Origin: Clostridia bacterium
Lineage (GTDB): Bacteria > Bacillota_A > Clostridia > Oscillospirales > Acutalibacteraceae
DNA: 41,453 nt
Assembly: GCA_009930155.1 (NCBI GenBank)
Contig: RZYX01000008.1
Coordinates: 1 to 41,453 of the forward strand
Direction: 5' to 3'
In this document: positions 33,734 through 41,453 of the stretch, in pieces
Numbering within the stretch: position 1 is the stretch's first letter
How the letters are laid out: every line of letters begins with the position of its first letter
Position numbers and translations under genes: made by a program
Notes under the pieces: generated by a model
The model's database searches: none
Told to the model about the DNA's origin: nothing
What the model saw: only the letters and a program-made list of their open reading frames with translations

Positions 33734-34554
33734 GTGGCACACTTTATGTAGTTGGTACACCTATTGGAAATCTTGGCGACATTTCACCAAGAGCACTTAA
33801 AACGCTTGAAATGTGCGACTTTATTGCAGCAGAAGATACAAGAGTTACTTTAAAGCTTCTAAATCATTTTGAAATTAAAAAACCACTTGTAAGCTATTTT
33901 GAGCACAATAAGACACAGCGTGGCGAAGAGATTGTTCAGCGTATACTCGGAGGAGAAACCTGTGCAATTGTTACTGATGCGGGTATGCCTGCCATATCTG
34001 ACCCTGGTCAAGAACTTGTTGCCCAATGCCATGATGCAAACATTGATGTTAAAGTTGTTCCGGGCCCTTGTGCATTTGTATCTGCTTTAGCTGTTTGTGG
34101 GCTTTCAACAGGTCGTTTTACATTTGAGGGATTTTTAAGTACAAATAAACTAAGCCGTAGAGAGCACCTTAAATCCCTTGTGGGTGAAAAACGGACAATG
34201 GTATTCTATGAAGCTCCGCATAAGCTTTCTGCAACTTTGATAGACTTATATGCTGCTCTTGGAGATAGAAACCTTGTAATTGTTCGTGAGATAACAAAAA
34301 TATATGAGCAAGTAATACGAACCACCCTAGAACAGGCTGCACAAGATTATGCCAATTGTAAACTTAAGGGTGAAATTGTTTTAGTAATAGAAGGTGCAGC
34401 AGCTAACTGTGAAGACAGCCCTACTCTTGAAAATGCTTTTGAACTTGCACAGGCAATGGTTAATGGTGGTATGTCAATAAATGAGGCATCAAAACTCTCT
34501 GCAAAACAAACGGGTATAAAAAAAAGTGATATTTACAAGCTATTACAAGAATAA
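33730..34554 (+). CDS. rsmI: 16S rRNA 2'-O-ribose C1402 methyltransferase RsmI
   Basis: A 274-residue tetrapyrrole-methylase-fold enzyme. Signature blocks: LYVVGTPIGNLGDISPRAL at the N-terminus, AAEDTRVTLKLLNHF, a TDAGMPAISDPG loop near 80-91 and a VPGPCAFVSAL SAM-site region. It modifies C1402 in the decoding centre. The ATG at 33730 has GGAGG 7 nt upstream and overlaps the preceding stop (ATGA), so translation is probably coupled. Confidence 0.96.
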   Translation: MSGTLYVVGTPIGNLGDISPRALKTLEMCDFIAAEDTRVTLKLLNHFEIKKPLVSYFEHNKTQRGEEIVQRILGGETCAIVTDAGMPAISDPGQELVAQCHDANIDVKVVPGPCAFVSALAVCGLSTGRFTFEGFLSTNKLSRREHLKSLVGEKRTMVFYEAPHKLSATLIDLYAALGDRNLVIVREITKIYEQVIRTTLEQAAQDYANCKLKGEIVLVIEGAAANCEDSPTLENAFELAQAMVNGGMSINEASKLSAKQTGIKKSDIYKLLQE

Positions 34555-34590
34555 ATTATTTTAATAATCAAGCGACCTTAGGTATAAAAA

Positions 34591-34664
34591 ATAGCCCATA
34601 TTGAAAACTTTGTGTAAAGTGGCAATTGCCACAAAGCATACACGCAGATTTCAATATGGGCTAT
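34591..34664 (-). terminator. Large nested hairpin, probable ychF terminator
   Basis: A 16-bp perfect outer stem (ATAGCCCATATTGAAA, 34591-34606, with 34649-34664), an inner GTGTA/TACAC pair and a central 14-bp palindrome GTGGCAATTGCCAC (34619-34632). On the minus strand it is followed by TTTTT, as expected for the end of ychF. It is far longer than the other terminators here. Confidence 0.65.
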
Positions 34665-34736
34665 AATCATTATAATATTTATGCCAATAATTCAATAAAA
34701 GCACATACATAACAGGCATTTAAGTTAAGTTGTTTC

Positions 34737-35831
34737 TTATACATTAAAACGGAAAAGAACTATATCTCCGTCTTTCATTACATATTCCTTACCTTCACTA
34801 CGCACAAGACCCTTTTCCTTAGCCGCTGGAATTGAGCCGTTAGCTATCAAATCCTCATATGAAATTACCTCAGCCCTGATAAATCCTCTCTCAAAATCAG
34901 AGTGAATTTTGCCTGCTGCCTGCGGTGCTTTAGTACCCTTATTTATTGTCCATGCCCTTACTTCTGGTTTTCCCGCTGTAAGATATGAAATAAGTCCAAG
35001 CAAATTATAGCTTCTCTGAATAAGTAAATCGAGTCCACCCTGTTTAATTCCAAGGTCTGCAAGGAACATCTCTTTTTCTTCTTTTTCTAGTGAAGAAATT
35101 TGTGCTTCAAGCTCTGCACAAATCGGCAAAACTTCAGCACCTTCCTGTTTTGCTATTTCACAAACCGCCTTATAGCGTACATTATCATTTATGTTATTTG
35201 CAAAATCATTTTCGCTCATATTACAGGCATATATAACAGGCTTTGATGTAAGCAATGCAATACTTTGCATTATCTCTTTTTCATCTTCTGTGCATTCAAC
35301 TGTTCTTGCACATACTCCATTTTCAAGCTCTGATTTAAGCCGCTTTAAAAACTCAAGCTCTGCTCCCAAGCTCTTGTCTCCTTTTGATGCTTTTGTACTT
35401 CTATCAATTCTTCTGTCAAGCATCTCAACATCCGATAAAATAAGCTCAATATTAATTGTTTCTATATCCCTTTTAGGATCAATGTCACCATCAACATGAA
35501 TTATATCATCATCTTCAAAACAACGAACAGCATGAATTATTGCATCCACTTCACGAATATGCGAAAGAAACTTGTTACCAAGCCCCTCACCCTTTGACGC
35601 ACCTTTTACAAGACCAGCAATGTCAACGAACTCTATCAATGCCGGTGTTATTTTGTCAGGTGAATAAATCTTTGTAAGCTCATCCAGCCTAAAATCAGGC
35701 ACAGCAACAACTCCTACATTAGGCTCTATGGTACAAAACGCATAGTTTGCTGATTGTGCTCCTGCATTTGTAATTGCATTAAATAATGTGCTTTTGCCAA
35801 CATTTGGCAACCCTACTATTCCAAGTTTCAT
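34737..35831 (-). CDS. ychF: Redox-regulated ATPase/GTPase YchF
   Basis: A 364-residue Obg-family P-loop protein. Walker [10 protein letters not shown] is at 7-15, [17 protein letters not shown] is the G3/switch region, and the specificity motif is NMSE instead of NKxD, the YchF feature that goes with ATP preference. The C-terminal TGS-like domain ends in [13 protein letters not shown]. It is ribosome-associated and conserved in bacteria. Monocistronic on the minus strand. Confidence 0.97.
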   Translation of the reverse strand: MKLGIVGLPNVGKSTLFNAITNAGAQSANYAFCTIEPNVGVVAVPDFRLDELTKIYSPDKITPALIEFVDIAGLVKGASKGEGLGNKFLSHIREVDAIIHAVRCFEDDDIIHVDGDIDPKRDIETINIELILSDVEMLDRRIDRSTKASKGDKSLGAELEFLKRLKSELENGVCARTVECTEDEKEIMQSIALLTSKPVIYACNMSENDFANNINDNVRYKAVCEIAKQEGAEVLPICAELEAQISSLEKEEKEMFLADLGIKQGGLDLLIQRSYNLLGLISYLTAGKPEVRAWTINKGTKAPQAAGKIHSDFERGFIRAEVISYEDLIANGSIPAAKEKGLVRSEGKEYVMKDGDIVLFRFNV

Positions 35832-35932
35832 ATTACTTCCTCTTTATCTATCATTTATAAAAGCTATTATAAATATTCACAATGTGAGATGATATAATCA
35901 AAACATAACCACAAGCAGTGAAGAAAAACCAA

Positions 35933-35960
35933 GTATAATAACTGCATGTAGTTATTATAC
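35933..35960. repeat. Inverted repeat upstream of the TcdA promoter
   Basis: An 11-bp perfect stem GTATAATAACT/AGTTATTATAC with a 6-nt loop (GCATGT), ending 5 bp before the -35 box at 35965. It lies between divergent ychF and tcdA and could be an operator or a small terminator. Confidence 0.45.
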
Positions 35961-35964
35961 CCTC

Positions 35965-35993
35965 TTGATGTATTTTTTTCAATAGTATATAAT
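35965..35993 (+). promoter_or_regulatory. Predicted promoter of tcdA
   Basis: TTGATG (35965-35970), 17-nt spacer, TATAAT (35988-35993). The start codon is 42 nt after the -10. Confidence 0.68.
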
Positions 35994-36034
35994 AATTGAA
36001 AATCTATTCTGATTAATTTTATGGGAGTGTTTTT

Positions 36035-36748
36035 ATGACAAATGAGTTTTCTCGCTTTGAAATGCTTGTGGGAACGCAAAGTGTTGAAAAACTAAAAAGA
36101 TGCCATATTGCTGTGTTTGGTCTTGGCGGCGTTGGCTCTTTTACTGTTGAAGCTTTAGCTCGCTGTGGCATTGGTAAGCTTACTTTGATTGATAATGACA
36201 CTATTTCCGTTACTAATATTAATCGTCAACTTTTTGCTTTACATTCAACTATTGGAGAAAAAAAGACACATATTGCAATGGAGCGAGTGCTTGATATAAA
36301 CCCAAACTGTGTTGTTAATATTATTGATGAATTCTATCTGCACGAAAATGCTGATAAGTTTTTTAATCTCAAATATGATTATGTAATTGATGCTATTGAC
36401 ACAGTTACATCAAAGCTTAATTTAGCAGTTAGATGCTATCAAAATAACATTCCTCTTATAAGCTGTATGGGAACTGGTAACAAGCTTGATGCAAGTTTAT
36501 TTGAAATTTGTGATATTAACAAAACTACAACTTGTCCTCTTTGCCGTGTAATGCGACGCGAGCTTAAAGAGCTAGGTATTCCAAGGCTTAAAGTTGTTTA
36601 TTCTCCCGAGCCTGTAATAGCACCGCAGACTTGTGACGAAGATTCAGGAAAAAGACAAACTCCTGCTAGTGTATCTTTTGTTCCACCTGTTGCTGGAATG
36701 CTACTTGCAGGTGAAGCTGTGCGTGATTTGATGAACCAAGATATATGA
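36035..36748 (+). CDS. tcdA: tRNA threonylcarbamoyladenosine dehydratase (TcdA/CsdL-like ThiF family)
   Basis: A 237-residue E1-like protein. The nucleotide loop GLGGVGS is at 29-35, NINRQLFALHSTIG and the Arg/Lys adenylation residues follow, and DAIDTVTSKLNL is the crossover region. The CPLCRVMRRELK segment and PEPV block point to the TcdA branch, which cyclises t6A37 in tRNA. No ThiS/MoaD-like partner is adjacent, which also fits TcdA over ThiF or MoeB. Confidence 0.9.
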   Translation: MTNEFSRFEMLVGTQSVEKLKRCHIAVFGLGGVGSFTVEALARCGIGKLTLIDNDTISVTNINRQLFALHSTIGEKKTHIAMERVLDINPNCVVNIIDEFYLHENADKFFNLKYDYVIDAIDTVTSKLNLAVRCYQNNIPLISCMGTGNKLDASLFEICDINKTTTCPLCRVMRRELKELGIPRLKVVYSPEPVIAPQTCDEDSGKRQTPASVSFVPPVAGMLLAGEAVRDLMNQDI

Positions 36749-36766
36749 AAATTTTCTTAATATTAT

Positions 36767-36810
36767 AAAAAGGCGACCAAATGGAATTACTATTCCTATG
36801 GTCGTCTTTT
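36767..36810. terminator. Bidirectional terminator between convergent tcdA and hemW
   Basis: Outer stem AAAAGGCGACCA/TGGTCGTCTTTT (one wobble) and inner stem GGAAT-tact-ATTCC, flanked by A and T runs. It overlaps the end of hemW by 2 bp. Confidence 0.85.
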
Positions 36811-37909
36811 AATTATTTGAAAGTAAATCTACTATAACTGAGTTGGAAAGCAAAAAGCCCTTTCGAGTTAGCCTTATTCCTTTTTCATCGCAAATCGTAA
36901 ACCCATGCTTTTCAAGCTCTCTTGCTCTATTTTGCATATTCTCAGGAATTGCATAATCAAATCTTTGCTGTACCAATTCATTTTGCAATCCTTGTACAAG
37001 CCTTAGTCTCATCATTACATACTCTTCAAAGTCCCCACCTATGCCATCCTGTACGCTTATGGGATTGTTTATAAAGCTGTTTATATCTCTGTCATAATAA
37101 AAACGACGGCCATTTAAAAAAGAGTGTGCAGAAGCTCCCATGCCTAAATATTCTTCACAGTTCCAGTATTTTAAATTATGCCTACTCTCTCTCCCCTGAT
37201 TTGCAAAATTTGATATTTCATATTGTGCAAAACCCGCATCCTCTAATTGCTCACAAGCATATAAATAAAGTGATGCTGTTTCATCTTCATCTGGCAAATT
37301 TAACTTATCCTTTATTTTATAAAAATGTGTGTTTTCCTCTATTTTTAATATATAAGCACTAATGTGTGTTGCACCTGACTTTGTGCAAAAATCTATTGAT
37401 TGCTTAAGACTTTCTTGAGTTTGATTTGGCACACCGAGCATAAGGTCAAGTGAGATATTGTCAATACCCACTTTATGTGCTATTTTGATTGCACTTTGCA
37501 CATCTTCTGGTTTAGCTTTTCTGCCAAGCGACTTACGCTCTTGTGGAACCGCAGATTGAAGCCCCATAGAAATACGATTAACTCCAGCATCAGCAAGCAT
37601 TGGCAACAAACTCTGTAAATCGTTTGAGGGATTACACTCAACCGTTATTTCTGCACTATCATCAAAATTAAAACGATTTATTGCAGTTGTAATAATATCT
37701 GTCAAACTCTTTGGGTTAATACAAGATGGTGTGCCTCCACCTATATAGAGTGTGTCCGCTTTTATTTGTTGATGGTCATTTATGCACTTCATAACAGAAT
37801 TTTTATAAACTGTTTCTAAATCATAGTCACAATTAACTGAATAAAAATCGCAATAGGGACATTTACCCTTGCAAAAAGGTATGTGAATATAAATACCTAT
37901 GTTACTCAT
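36809..37909 (-). CDS. hemW: Radical SAM protein HemW (coproporphyrinogen III oxidase-like)
   Basis: A 366-residue radical SAM enzyme. The cluster motif CKGKCPYC uses Cys13, Cys17 and Cys20 (CxxxCxxC), followed directly by DF as in HemW/HemN. The glycine-rich IGGGTPSC and GVNRISMGLQS blocks are family-typical and a HemW C-terminal domain is present. HemW proteins are thought to be heme chaperones rather than true oxidases. An ATG at 37921 gives four more residues, but AAGGTGG is 8 nt before the ATG at 37909, so the latter is chosen. Confidence 0.93.
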   Translation of the reverse strand: MSNIGIYIHIPFCKGKCPYCDFYSVNCDYDLETVYKNSVMKCINDHQQIKADTLYIGGGTPSCINPKSLTDIITTAINRFNFDDSAEITVECNPSNDLQSLLPMLADAGVNRISMGLQSAVPQERKSLGRKAKPEDVQSAIKIAHKVGIDNISLDLMLGVPNQTQESLKQSIDFCTKSGATHISAYILKIEENTHFYKIKDKLNLPDEDETASLYLYACEQLEDAGFAQYEISNFANQGRESRHNLKYWNCEEYLGMGASAHSFLNGRRFYYDRDINSFINNPISVQDGIGGDFEEYVMMRLRLVQGLQNELVQQRFDYAIPENMQNRARELEKHGFTICDEKGIRLTRKGFLLSNSVIVDLLSNN

Positions 37910-37963
37910 AACAACCACCACCTTAATTTATTAAGTATAATAAAAAATTTTCCTTGTTGTTCA

Positions 37964-38047
37964 TTTCTTTGATCGCCAAAGAAACGAACCAAAGAAAAGC
38001 GACACGGGGGAAACCCTCTTAAACTTTTCAGTCGGTTTTCCCCCGTG
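37964..38047. repeat. GC-rich structured non-coding element
   Basis: Two hairpins: TTTCTTTG-atcgc-CAAAGAAA (37964-37984) and CACGGGGGAAACC paired with GGTTTTCCCCCGTG (38003-38047, one bulge, 18-nt loop). The composition (runs of G and C) is sharply different from its surroundings. A reading frame crosses it on the minus strand but has no ribosome binding site and looks incidental. It may be a dispersed repeat; I cannot find a second copy in this window. Confidence 0.5.
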
Positions 38048-38143
38048 ACCCCCTTCCGATTGATTTCGAGTAAGTTATTTTTATATTTTAGTTTTATTAA
38101 TGATAAGAAAAGAAACAATACAATAAAATAGAATTTATAAACA

Positions 38144-38170
38144 TAAGCGAGTTCATTGTGAACTCGCTTA
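38144..38170 (-). terminator. lepA terminator
   Basis: A perfect 12-bp stem TAAGCGAGTTCA around TTG with its complement, 15 nt after the lepA stop. The T tract on the minus strand is weak (TTATGTTTAT). Confidence 0.65.
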
Positions 38171-38184
38171 ATTACTATGTGTTA

Positions 38185-39993
38185 TTAATCATCGAGCTTA
38201 AGAACAGCCATAAACGCCTCTTGCGGTACTTCTACGCTACCAAATTGACGCATACGCTTTTTACCTTCTTTTTGCTTTTCAAGAAGCTTCTTCTTTCTGG
38301 TAATATCGCCGCCATAGCACTTTGCCAAAACATCCTTACGCATTGCTTTAACGGTCTCTCTAGCAACTACTTTGCCACCAATTGCAAGCTGAATTGGAAC
38401 TTCAAACATCTGACGTGGAATGTGTTCCTTTAATTTTTCTGCTATTTTCCTTGCCCTAGAATATGCCTTTTCTGAATGAATTATAAATGAAAGAGCATCT
38501 ATAACATCACCATTTAAAACAACATCAAGTTTAACAAGGTTTGAACGCTCATAACCTATAATTTCATAGTCAAACGAAGCATAACCTCTGGTACGAGATT
38601 TTAGCACATCAAAGAAATCATATATTATCTCATTAAGTGGCAACTCATAGTGAATATCTACCCTGTCACCTGACATATAAACCATATCCTTAAAGATACC
38701 TCGCCTATCTTGGCACAAATCCATAATAGCTCCCACATAATCAGTTGGAACATAAATGTGTGAATTTGTCATTGGTTCTTCACAATAATCTATTCTTGCA
38801 GGGTCTGGATAATTTGATGGATTATCAATTTGCTTTGTTTCGCCATCTGTCATATGAATTTTATAAATAACGCTTGGAATAGTTGTTACAAGGTCAAGAT
38901 CATATTCACGCTCTAATCTTTCCTGAACTATTTCAAGGTGTAAAAGCCCCAAAAACCCACAACGAAATCCAAATCCAAGAGCACCTGATGTTTCAGGCTC
39001 AAAAGATAATGCTGCATCGTTAAGCTCTAATTTCCCAAGTGCTTCTTTTAAATTTTCATAGTCTGCTCCATCCGCAGGATAAACTCCGCAGAAAACCATT
39101 GGATTAACTTTTCTGTATCCTGGAAGCGCTTTTTCTGCAGGATTATTTACAAGCGTTATAGTGTCACCAACTCTTGCATCGCTTACTGTTTTTATAGATG
39201 CTGCAATATATCCAACCTCACCTGCTGTAAGCTTACCTGTAACTTCCATATTTGTTGCACGCATATAGCCAACCTCAACAACATTGAATTCAGCACCAGT
39301 TGCCATAAGACGCATTGTATCTCCCGCCTTAATAGTACCATCCATAATGCGTACATATACTATAACACCTTTATAAGTATCATAAACAGAGTCAAATACT
39401 AACGCACGAAGAGGTGCATTGTCATCTCCTTGTGGTGCAGGAATATCGTTTACTATTCTTTCAAGCACTTGTTCAATATTTTGCCCTGTCTTAGCGGAAA
39501 CCCTTGGAGCATCCTTACAAGGCAAGCCTATTACTTCCTCAACCTCTGCACTAACCCTTTCAGGTTCTGCTGCTGGTAAGTCAATTTTATTGATAACAGG
39601 CACAATCTCCAAATCATGGTCAAGAGCCAAATAAGTGTTTGCAAGAGTTTGCGCCTCTATACCTTGTGATGCATCTATTATAAGAATTGCACCTTCACAA
39701 GCCGCAAGCGAACGAGAAACCTCATAGTTAAAGTCAACATGACCAGGAGTGTCTATTAAATTAAGAATATATTCTCTGCCGTCATCTGCTATATAGTTAA
39801 GCTTTACTGCGTGTGCCTTAATTGTTATTCCTCTTTCACGCTCAAGATCCATATTATCAAGAATCTGAGCGGTCATGTCCCTATGGGCAACAGATTGCGT
39901 ACACTCAAGTAGCCTGTCCGCCAAAGTTGACTTGCCATGATCAATGTGTGCTATTATACTAAAATTTCTTATATTTTCCTTTGGTTTTGACAA
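38185..39993 (-). CDS. lepA: Elongation factor 4 (LepA)
   Basis: A 602-residue translational GTPase of standard length. G1 AHIDHGKST is at 15-23, followed by the [10 protein letters not shown] switch I region, DTPGHVDF (G3) and NKIDLP (G4); the LepA-specific C-terminal domain ends in [20 protein letters not shown]. It back-translocates or rescues stalled ribosomes. The start is a TTG at 39993 preceded by GAGG with 7-nt spacing; no ATG is available before the first conserved residues. Confidence 0.97.
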   Translation of the reverse strand: MSKPKENIRNFSIIAHIDHGKSTLADRLLECTQSVAHRDMTAQILDNMDLERERGITIKAHAVKLNYIADDGREYILNLIDTPGHVDFNYEVSRSLAACEGAILIIDASQGIEAQTLANTYLALDHDLEIVPVINKIDLPAAEPERVSAEVEEVIGLPCKDAPRVSAKTGQNIEQVLERIVNDIPAPQGDDNAPLRALVFDSVYDTYKGVIVYVRIMDGTIKAGDTMRLMATGAEFNVVEVGYMRATNMEVTGKLTAGEVGYIAASIKTVSDARVGDTITLVNNPAEKALPGYRKVNPMVFCGVYPADGADYENLKEALGKLELNDAALSFEPETSGALGFGFRCGFLGLLHLEIVQERLEREYDLDLVTTIPSVIYKIHMTDGETKQIDNPSNYPDPARIDYCEEPMTNSHIYVPTDYVGAIMDLCQDRRGIFKDMVYMSGDRVDIHYELPLNEIIYDFFDVLKSRTRGYASFDYEIIGYERSNLVKLDVVLNGDVIDALSFIIHSEKAYSRARKIAEKLKEHIPRQMFEVPIQLAIGGKVVARETVKAMRKDVLAKCYGGDITRKKKLLEKQKEGKKRMRQFGSVEVPQEAFMAVLKLDD

Positions 39994-40041
39994 AAAATCA
40001 CCTCAAAAGCGATTACTTTAATTTTAAAAATATTACAGCAT

Positions 40042-40070
40042 ATTTTACCATAAATACAAGTTATACACAA
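40042..40070 (-). promoter_or_regulatory. Predicted lepA promoter
   Basis: Minus strand TTGTGT (40070-40065), 17-nt spacer, TAAAAT (40047-40042), with TGG before the -10. Confidence 0.65.
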
Positions 40071-40083
40071 GAAAATTATATTC

Positions 40084-40112
40084 TTTAAATATTGTAAAAA
40101 TTATGATACAAT
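40084..40112 (+). promoter_or_regulatory. Possible promoter of the lipoprotein gene
   Basis: Weak TTTAAA (40084-40089), 17-nt spacer, TACAAT (40107-40112), with TGA extended -10. The -35 is poor, so the site depends on the extended -10. Confidence 0.45.
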
Positions 40113-40146
40113 TATTTCATTATATTATTAATTGGAGGAAATAAAA

Positions 40147-40782
40147 ATGAAAAGAATTACATCTATTGCTATTGTTATTTGCGTCTTTGTTTGTGCACTT
40201 TCTGGATGCGGAAAAAGTATTTATTTTAATGGAAAATATGATTCTGATAATTTTGCCCTATGTTCTAGTCTTAAAGATGTTCGATTTTTGATTCCTGCTG
40301 ACTATGACAACATGAAGCAACCAAATGAAGATGTTGAAAAAGCACTTGATGATATTTCAACTGATCAAGAGAAACTTGAATACCTAGAAAATCATGTTGC
40401 ATATACAACCAATGGAATTGACTATCAACTTTTAAAGCCATCTGAATTTTATCTTTATGTTTTAGACCTTGAAGGTATTAAAAGCATAGAAGACTTTAAC
40501 GATGTTACTACTTTGACCGAAACTTTTGGTATTGAAAGCTTTATCAAACTTGAAAACGCCTCTGTTAATGAAAACACCAGTTTGACAGTAAATAAATGCA
40601 CAAGAGTTATTTTTAGTACTATTATTACTGACCTTACTATGAACATACAGTATTTAGGCTATATATCAATAATTGAAGATACCACTGAAAATAAAACTTA
40701 TGCAATTGTAGTAGGCTATGGAGATGAAAATCATGACGACTCTGCAAAAGAAATTGCAGAAAATTTCTTTTTTGCAGAATAA
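40147..40782 (+). CDS. Hypothetical lipoprotein
   Basis: A 211-residue protein with a clear lipoprotein signal peptide: positively charged MKR, hydrophobic core (ITSIAIVICVFVCAL) and lipobox LSGC, with Cys21 to be lipidated. The mature part is acidic, with an Asp/Glu-rich stretch and mixed alpha/beta pattern. I recognise no domain. GGAGG is 8 nt upstream of the ATG at 40147. It is single, with its own terminator; no transporter or sensor lies beside it. Confidence 0.82.
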   Translation: MKRITSIAIVICVFVCALSGCGKSIYFNGKYDSDNFALCSSLKDVRFLIPADYDNMKQPNEDVEKALDDISTDQEKLEYLENHVAYTTNGIDYQLLKPSEFYLYVLDLEGIKSIEDFNDVTTLTETFGIESFIKLENASVNENTSLTVNKCTRVIFSTIITDLTMNIQYLGYISIIEDTTENKTYAIVVGYGDENHDDSAKEIAENFFFAE

Positions 40783-40832
40783 AATTATAGATTTTTAAAA
40801 TATAATTGTCATAATTTAATATTAACTATATT

Positions 40833-40874
40833 AAAACAGTCTATATTATCTTAAAAGACAATATAGGCTGTTTT
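40833..40874 (+). terminator. Terminator of the lipoprotein gene
   Basis: AAAACAG-t-CTATATT pairs with AATATAG-g-CTGTTTT around a ~12-nt loop, followed by a T-rich stretch. Confidence 0.8.
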
Positions 40875-40931
40875 GTCTTTGTACGATATTTACATAATAT
40901 AATACATTTTTTTGAAATTTATGGTTTATTA

Positions 40932-40960
40932 TTGACATGAGCCACGCCTTGTGTTAGCAT
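40932..40960 (+). promoter_or_regulatory. Predicted promoter of the CheV-like gene
   Basis: TTGACA (40932-40937), 17-nt spacer, TAGCAT (40955-40960), with TGT before the -10. This is a sigma-A-type site; no sigma-28 (motility) motif was seen. Confidence 0.55.
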
Positions 40961-41024
40961 TAAATTGTTTATAAATTATTTTTAAAATTAAAATAACTTT
41001 TCAAGCAAAAGGAGCGAGAAATAT

Positions 41025-41453
41025 ATGTCATTAATGAAAAATGAAAATCAAACAAAAATATTGTTAGAATCCGGTACTAACGAAATAGAAATCATGGAAT
41101 TTACAATTTCAGGTGAAGTATTTGGAATCAATGTTGCAAAAGTAAAAGAAATCATGAGGGCCCGAAAAATTAAATGCATGCCTAACTCTCACGAAGTAGT
41201 TGAGGGTGTGTTTAAACCTAGAAATGAAATTATCACAGTAATAGATTTGGGGAAATATCTTAACCTACCCGAATTCAAAAAAGATGGGCACGATATTTTT
41301 ATAATAACTCATTTTAACAATTTGAACTTCGCTTTTCATGTTGACACTGTTGTTGGAATTGACCGAATTTCATGGGAAGAAATAAAAAAACCTGACAAAG
41401 CTATTTATGGTGGAGATGAAGGTGTTGCCACTGGCATCGACGAATATCAAAAC
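41025..41453 (+). CDS. cheV: CheV-like chemotaxis coupling protein, N-terminal CheW domain (runs off right edge)
   Basis: An open frame of 143 codons with no stop before the edge. The opening ILLESGTNEIEIMEFTISG, then FGINVAKVKEIM, is the CheV-type start of a CheW domain. VFKPRNEIITVIDLGKYL and the VDTVVGIDRISW blocks follow in CheW order. CheV proteins couple receptors to CheA and carry a C-terminal receiver domain, which would lie beyond the window. AAGGAG precedes the ATG by ~10 nt. It suggests a motile or chemotactic host; plain CheW is the alternative. Confidence 0.8.
   Translation, partial: MSLMKNENQTKILLESGTNEIEIMEFTISGEVFGINVAKVKEIMRARKIKCMPNSHEVVEGVFKPRNEIITVIDLGKYLNLPEFKKDGHDIFIITHFNNLNFAFHVDTVVGIDRISWEEIKKPDKAIYGGDEGVATGIDEYQN

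Noticed and set aside
34561..34736. Terminator for rsmI on the plus strand
   Set aside because: The large hairpin there has a T run only on the minus strand, so it is assigned to ychF; it may still slow plus-strand transcription.
37906..38118. 70-residue minus-strand open frame across the GC-rich island
   Set aside because: No ribosome binding site, overlap with the hemW start, and the sequence is dominated by inverted repeats; it is better explained as a structured repeat.
40900..41020. Sigma-28 motility promoter before the CheV-like gene
   Set aside because: No TAAA-N15-GCCGATAA-like arrangement is seen; a sigma-A-like site fits better.
1..41453. CRISPR arrays, insertion sequences or prophage
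   Set aside because: No regularly spaced direct repeats, no transposase or integrase frames, and no structural phage genes were seen; the only long direct repeat is the 75-bp terminator pair.

Overview
The window reads as chromosomal DNA of a low-GC, Gram-positive Clostridia-type bacterium (Firmicutes, probably Oscillospirales/Ruminococcaceae-like; this placement is inferred from gene content and style, not from a database search). Supporting signs are strong AGGAGG-type ribosome binding sites, many near-consensus sigma-A promoters with 17-bp spacers and TGn extended -10 boxes, several TTG/GTG starts, the ecfA1-ecfA2-ecfT-truA cluster, paired DUF975 proteins, a single-chain PurL, a Gram-positive type PssA/Psd pair, and a YtrA-like GntR/ABC cassette. 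I see no phage, insertion sequence, CRISPR array or rRNA. Most of the window is ordinary housekeeping sequence. Layout: (1) 1-8291, minus strand: one tightly packed operon ruvC-ruvA-ruvB-glmM-methyltransferase-ecfA1-ecfA2-ecfT-truA-membrane protein, running off the left edge. It covers Holliday junction processing, amino-sugar synthesis, RNA modification and vitamin uptake energising. (2) 8382-13025: a minus-strand esterase gene, a 470-bp very AT-rich divergent gap, and a plus-strand trio for a GlpA/GlpB-like flavoprotein complex with a DUF1667 protein, closed by a perfect 19-bp hairpin. (3) 13188-14526: a cation/proton antiporter preceded by what I read as a complete fluoride riboswitch (promoter, aptamer, competing terminator). 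(4) 14639-18905: an AlkD-like DNA repair protein, a patatin-like lipase, a TVP38/DedA-like membrane protein, tRNA-Ser(GGA) and an HD-GYP protein. (5) 19066-24707: a GntR-ABC ATPase-giant permease cassette with a palindrome inside its promoter, then two tandem DUF975 membrane genes, each preceded by a nearly identical terminator and a matching promoter. (6) 24731-31063: purL, an ApgM-type phosphoglycerate mutase/proposed homoserine kinase and an O-acetylhomoserine sulfhydrylase in one transcription unit. (7) 31068-34554: phosphatidylserine synthase and decarboxylase, a 55-residue 2[4Fe-4S] ferredoxin missed by a length cut-off, and an RNA methyltransferase pair (TrmN6-like, RsmI). (8) 34591-41453: YchF, TcdA, HemW, LepA, a lipoprotein and the start of a CheV-like chemotaxis protein. 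The most noteworthy signals are regulatory: the fluoride riboswitch on an antiporter with an extra hairpin in the aptamer; the duplicated terminator-promoter-DUF975 unit whose terminator copies match at 74 of 75 bases while the genes have diverged; a terminator and a consensus promoter sharing the same bases at 32922-32969; a self-regulation operator in the ABC cassette promoter; four phased GCAA repeats upstream of the esterase promoter; and two structured non-coding elements near 34600 and 38000. No clearly new defence or mobile system is visible.
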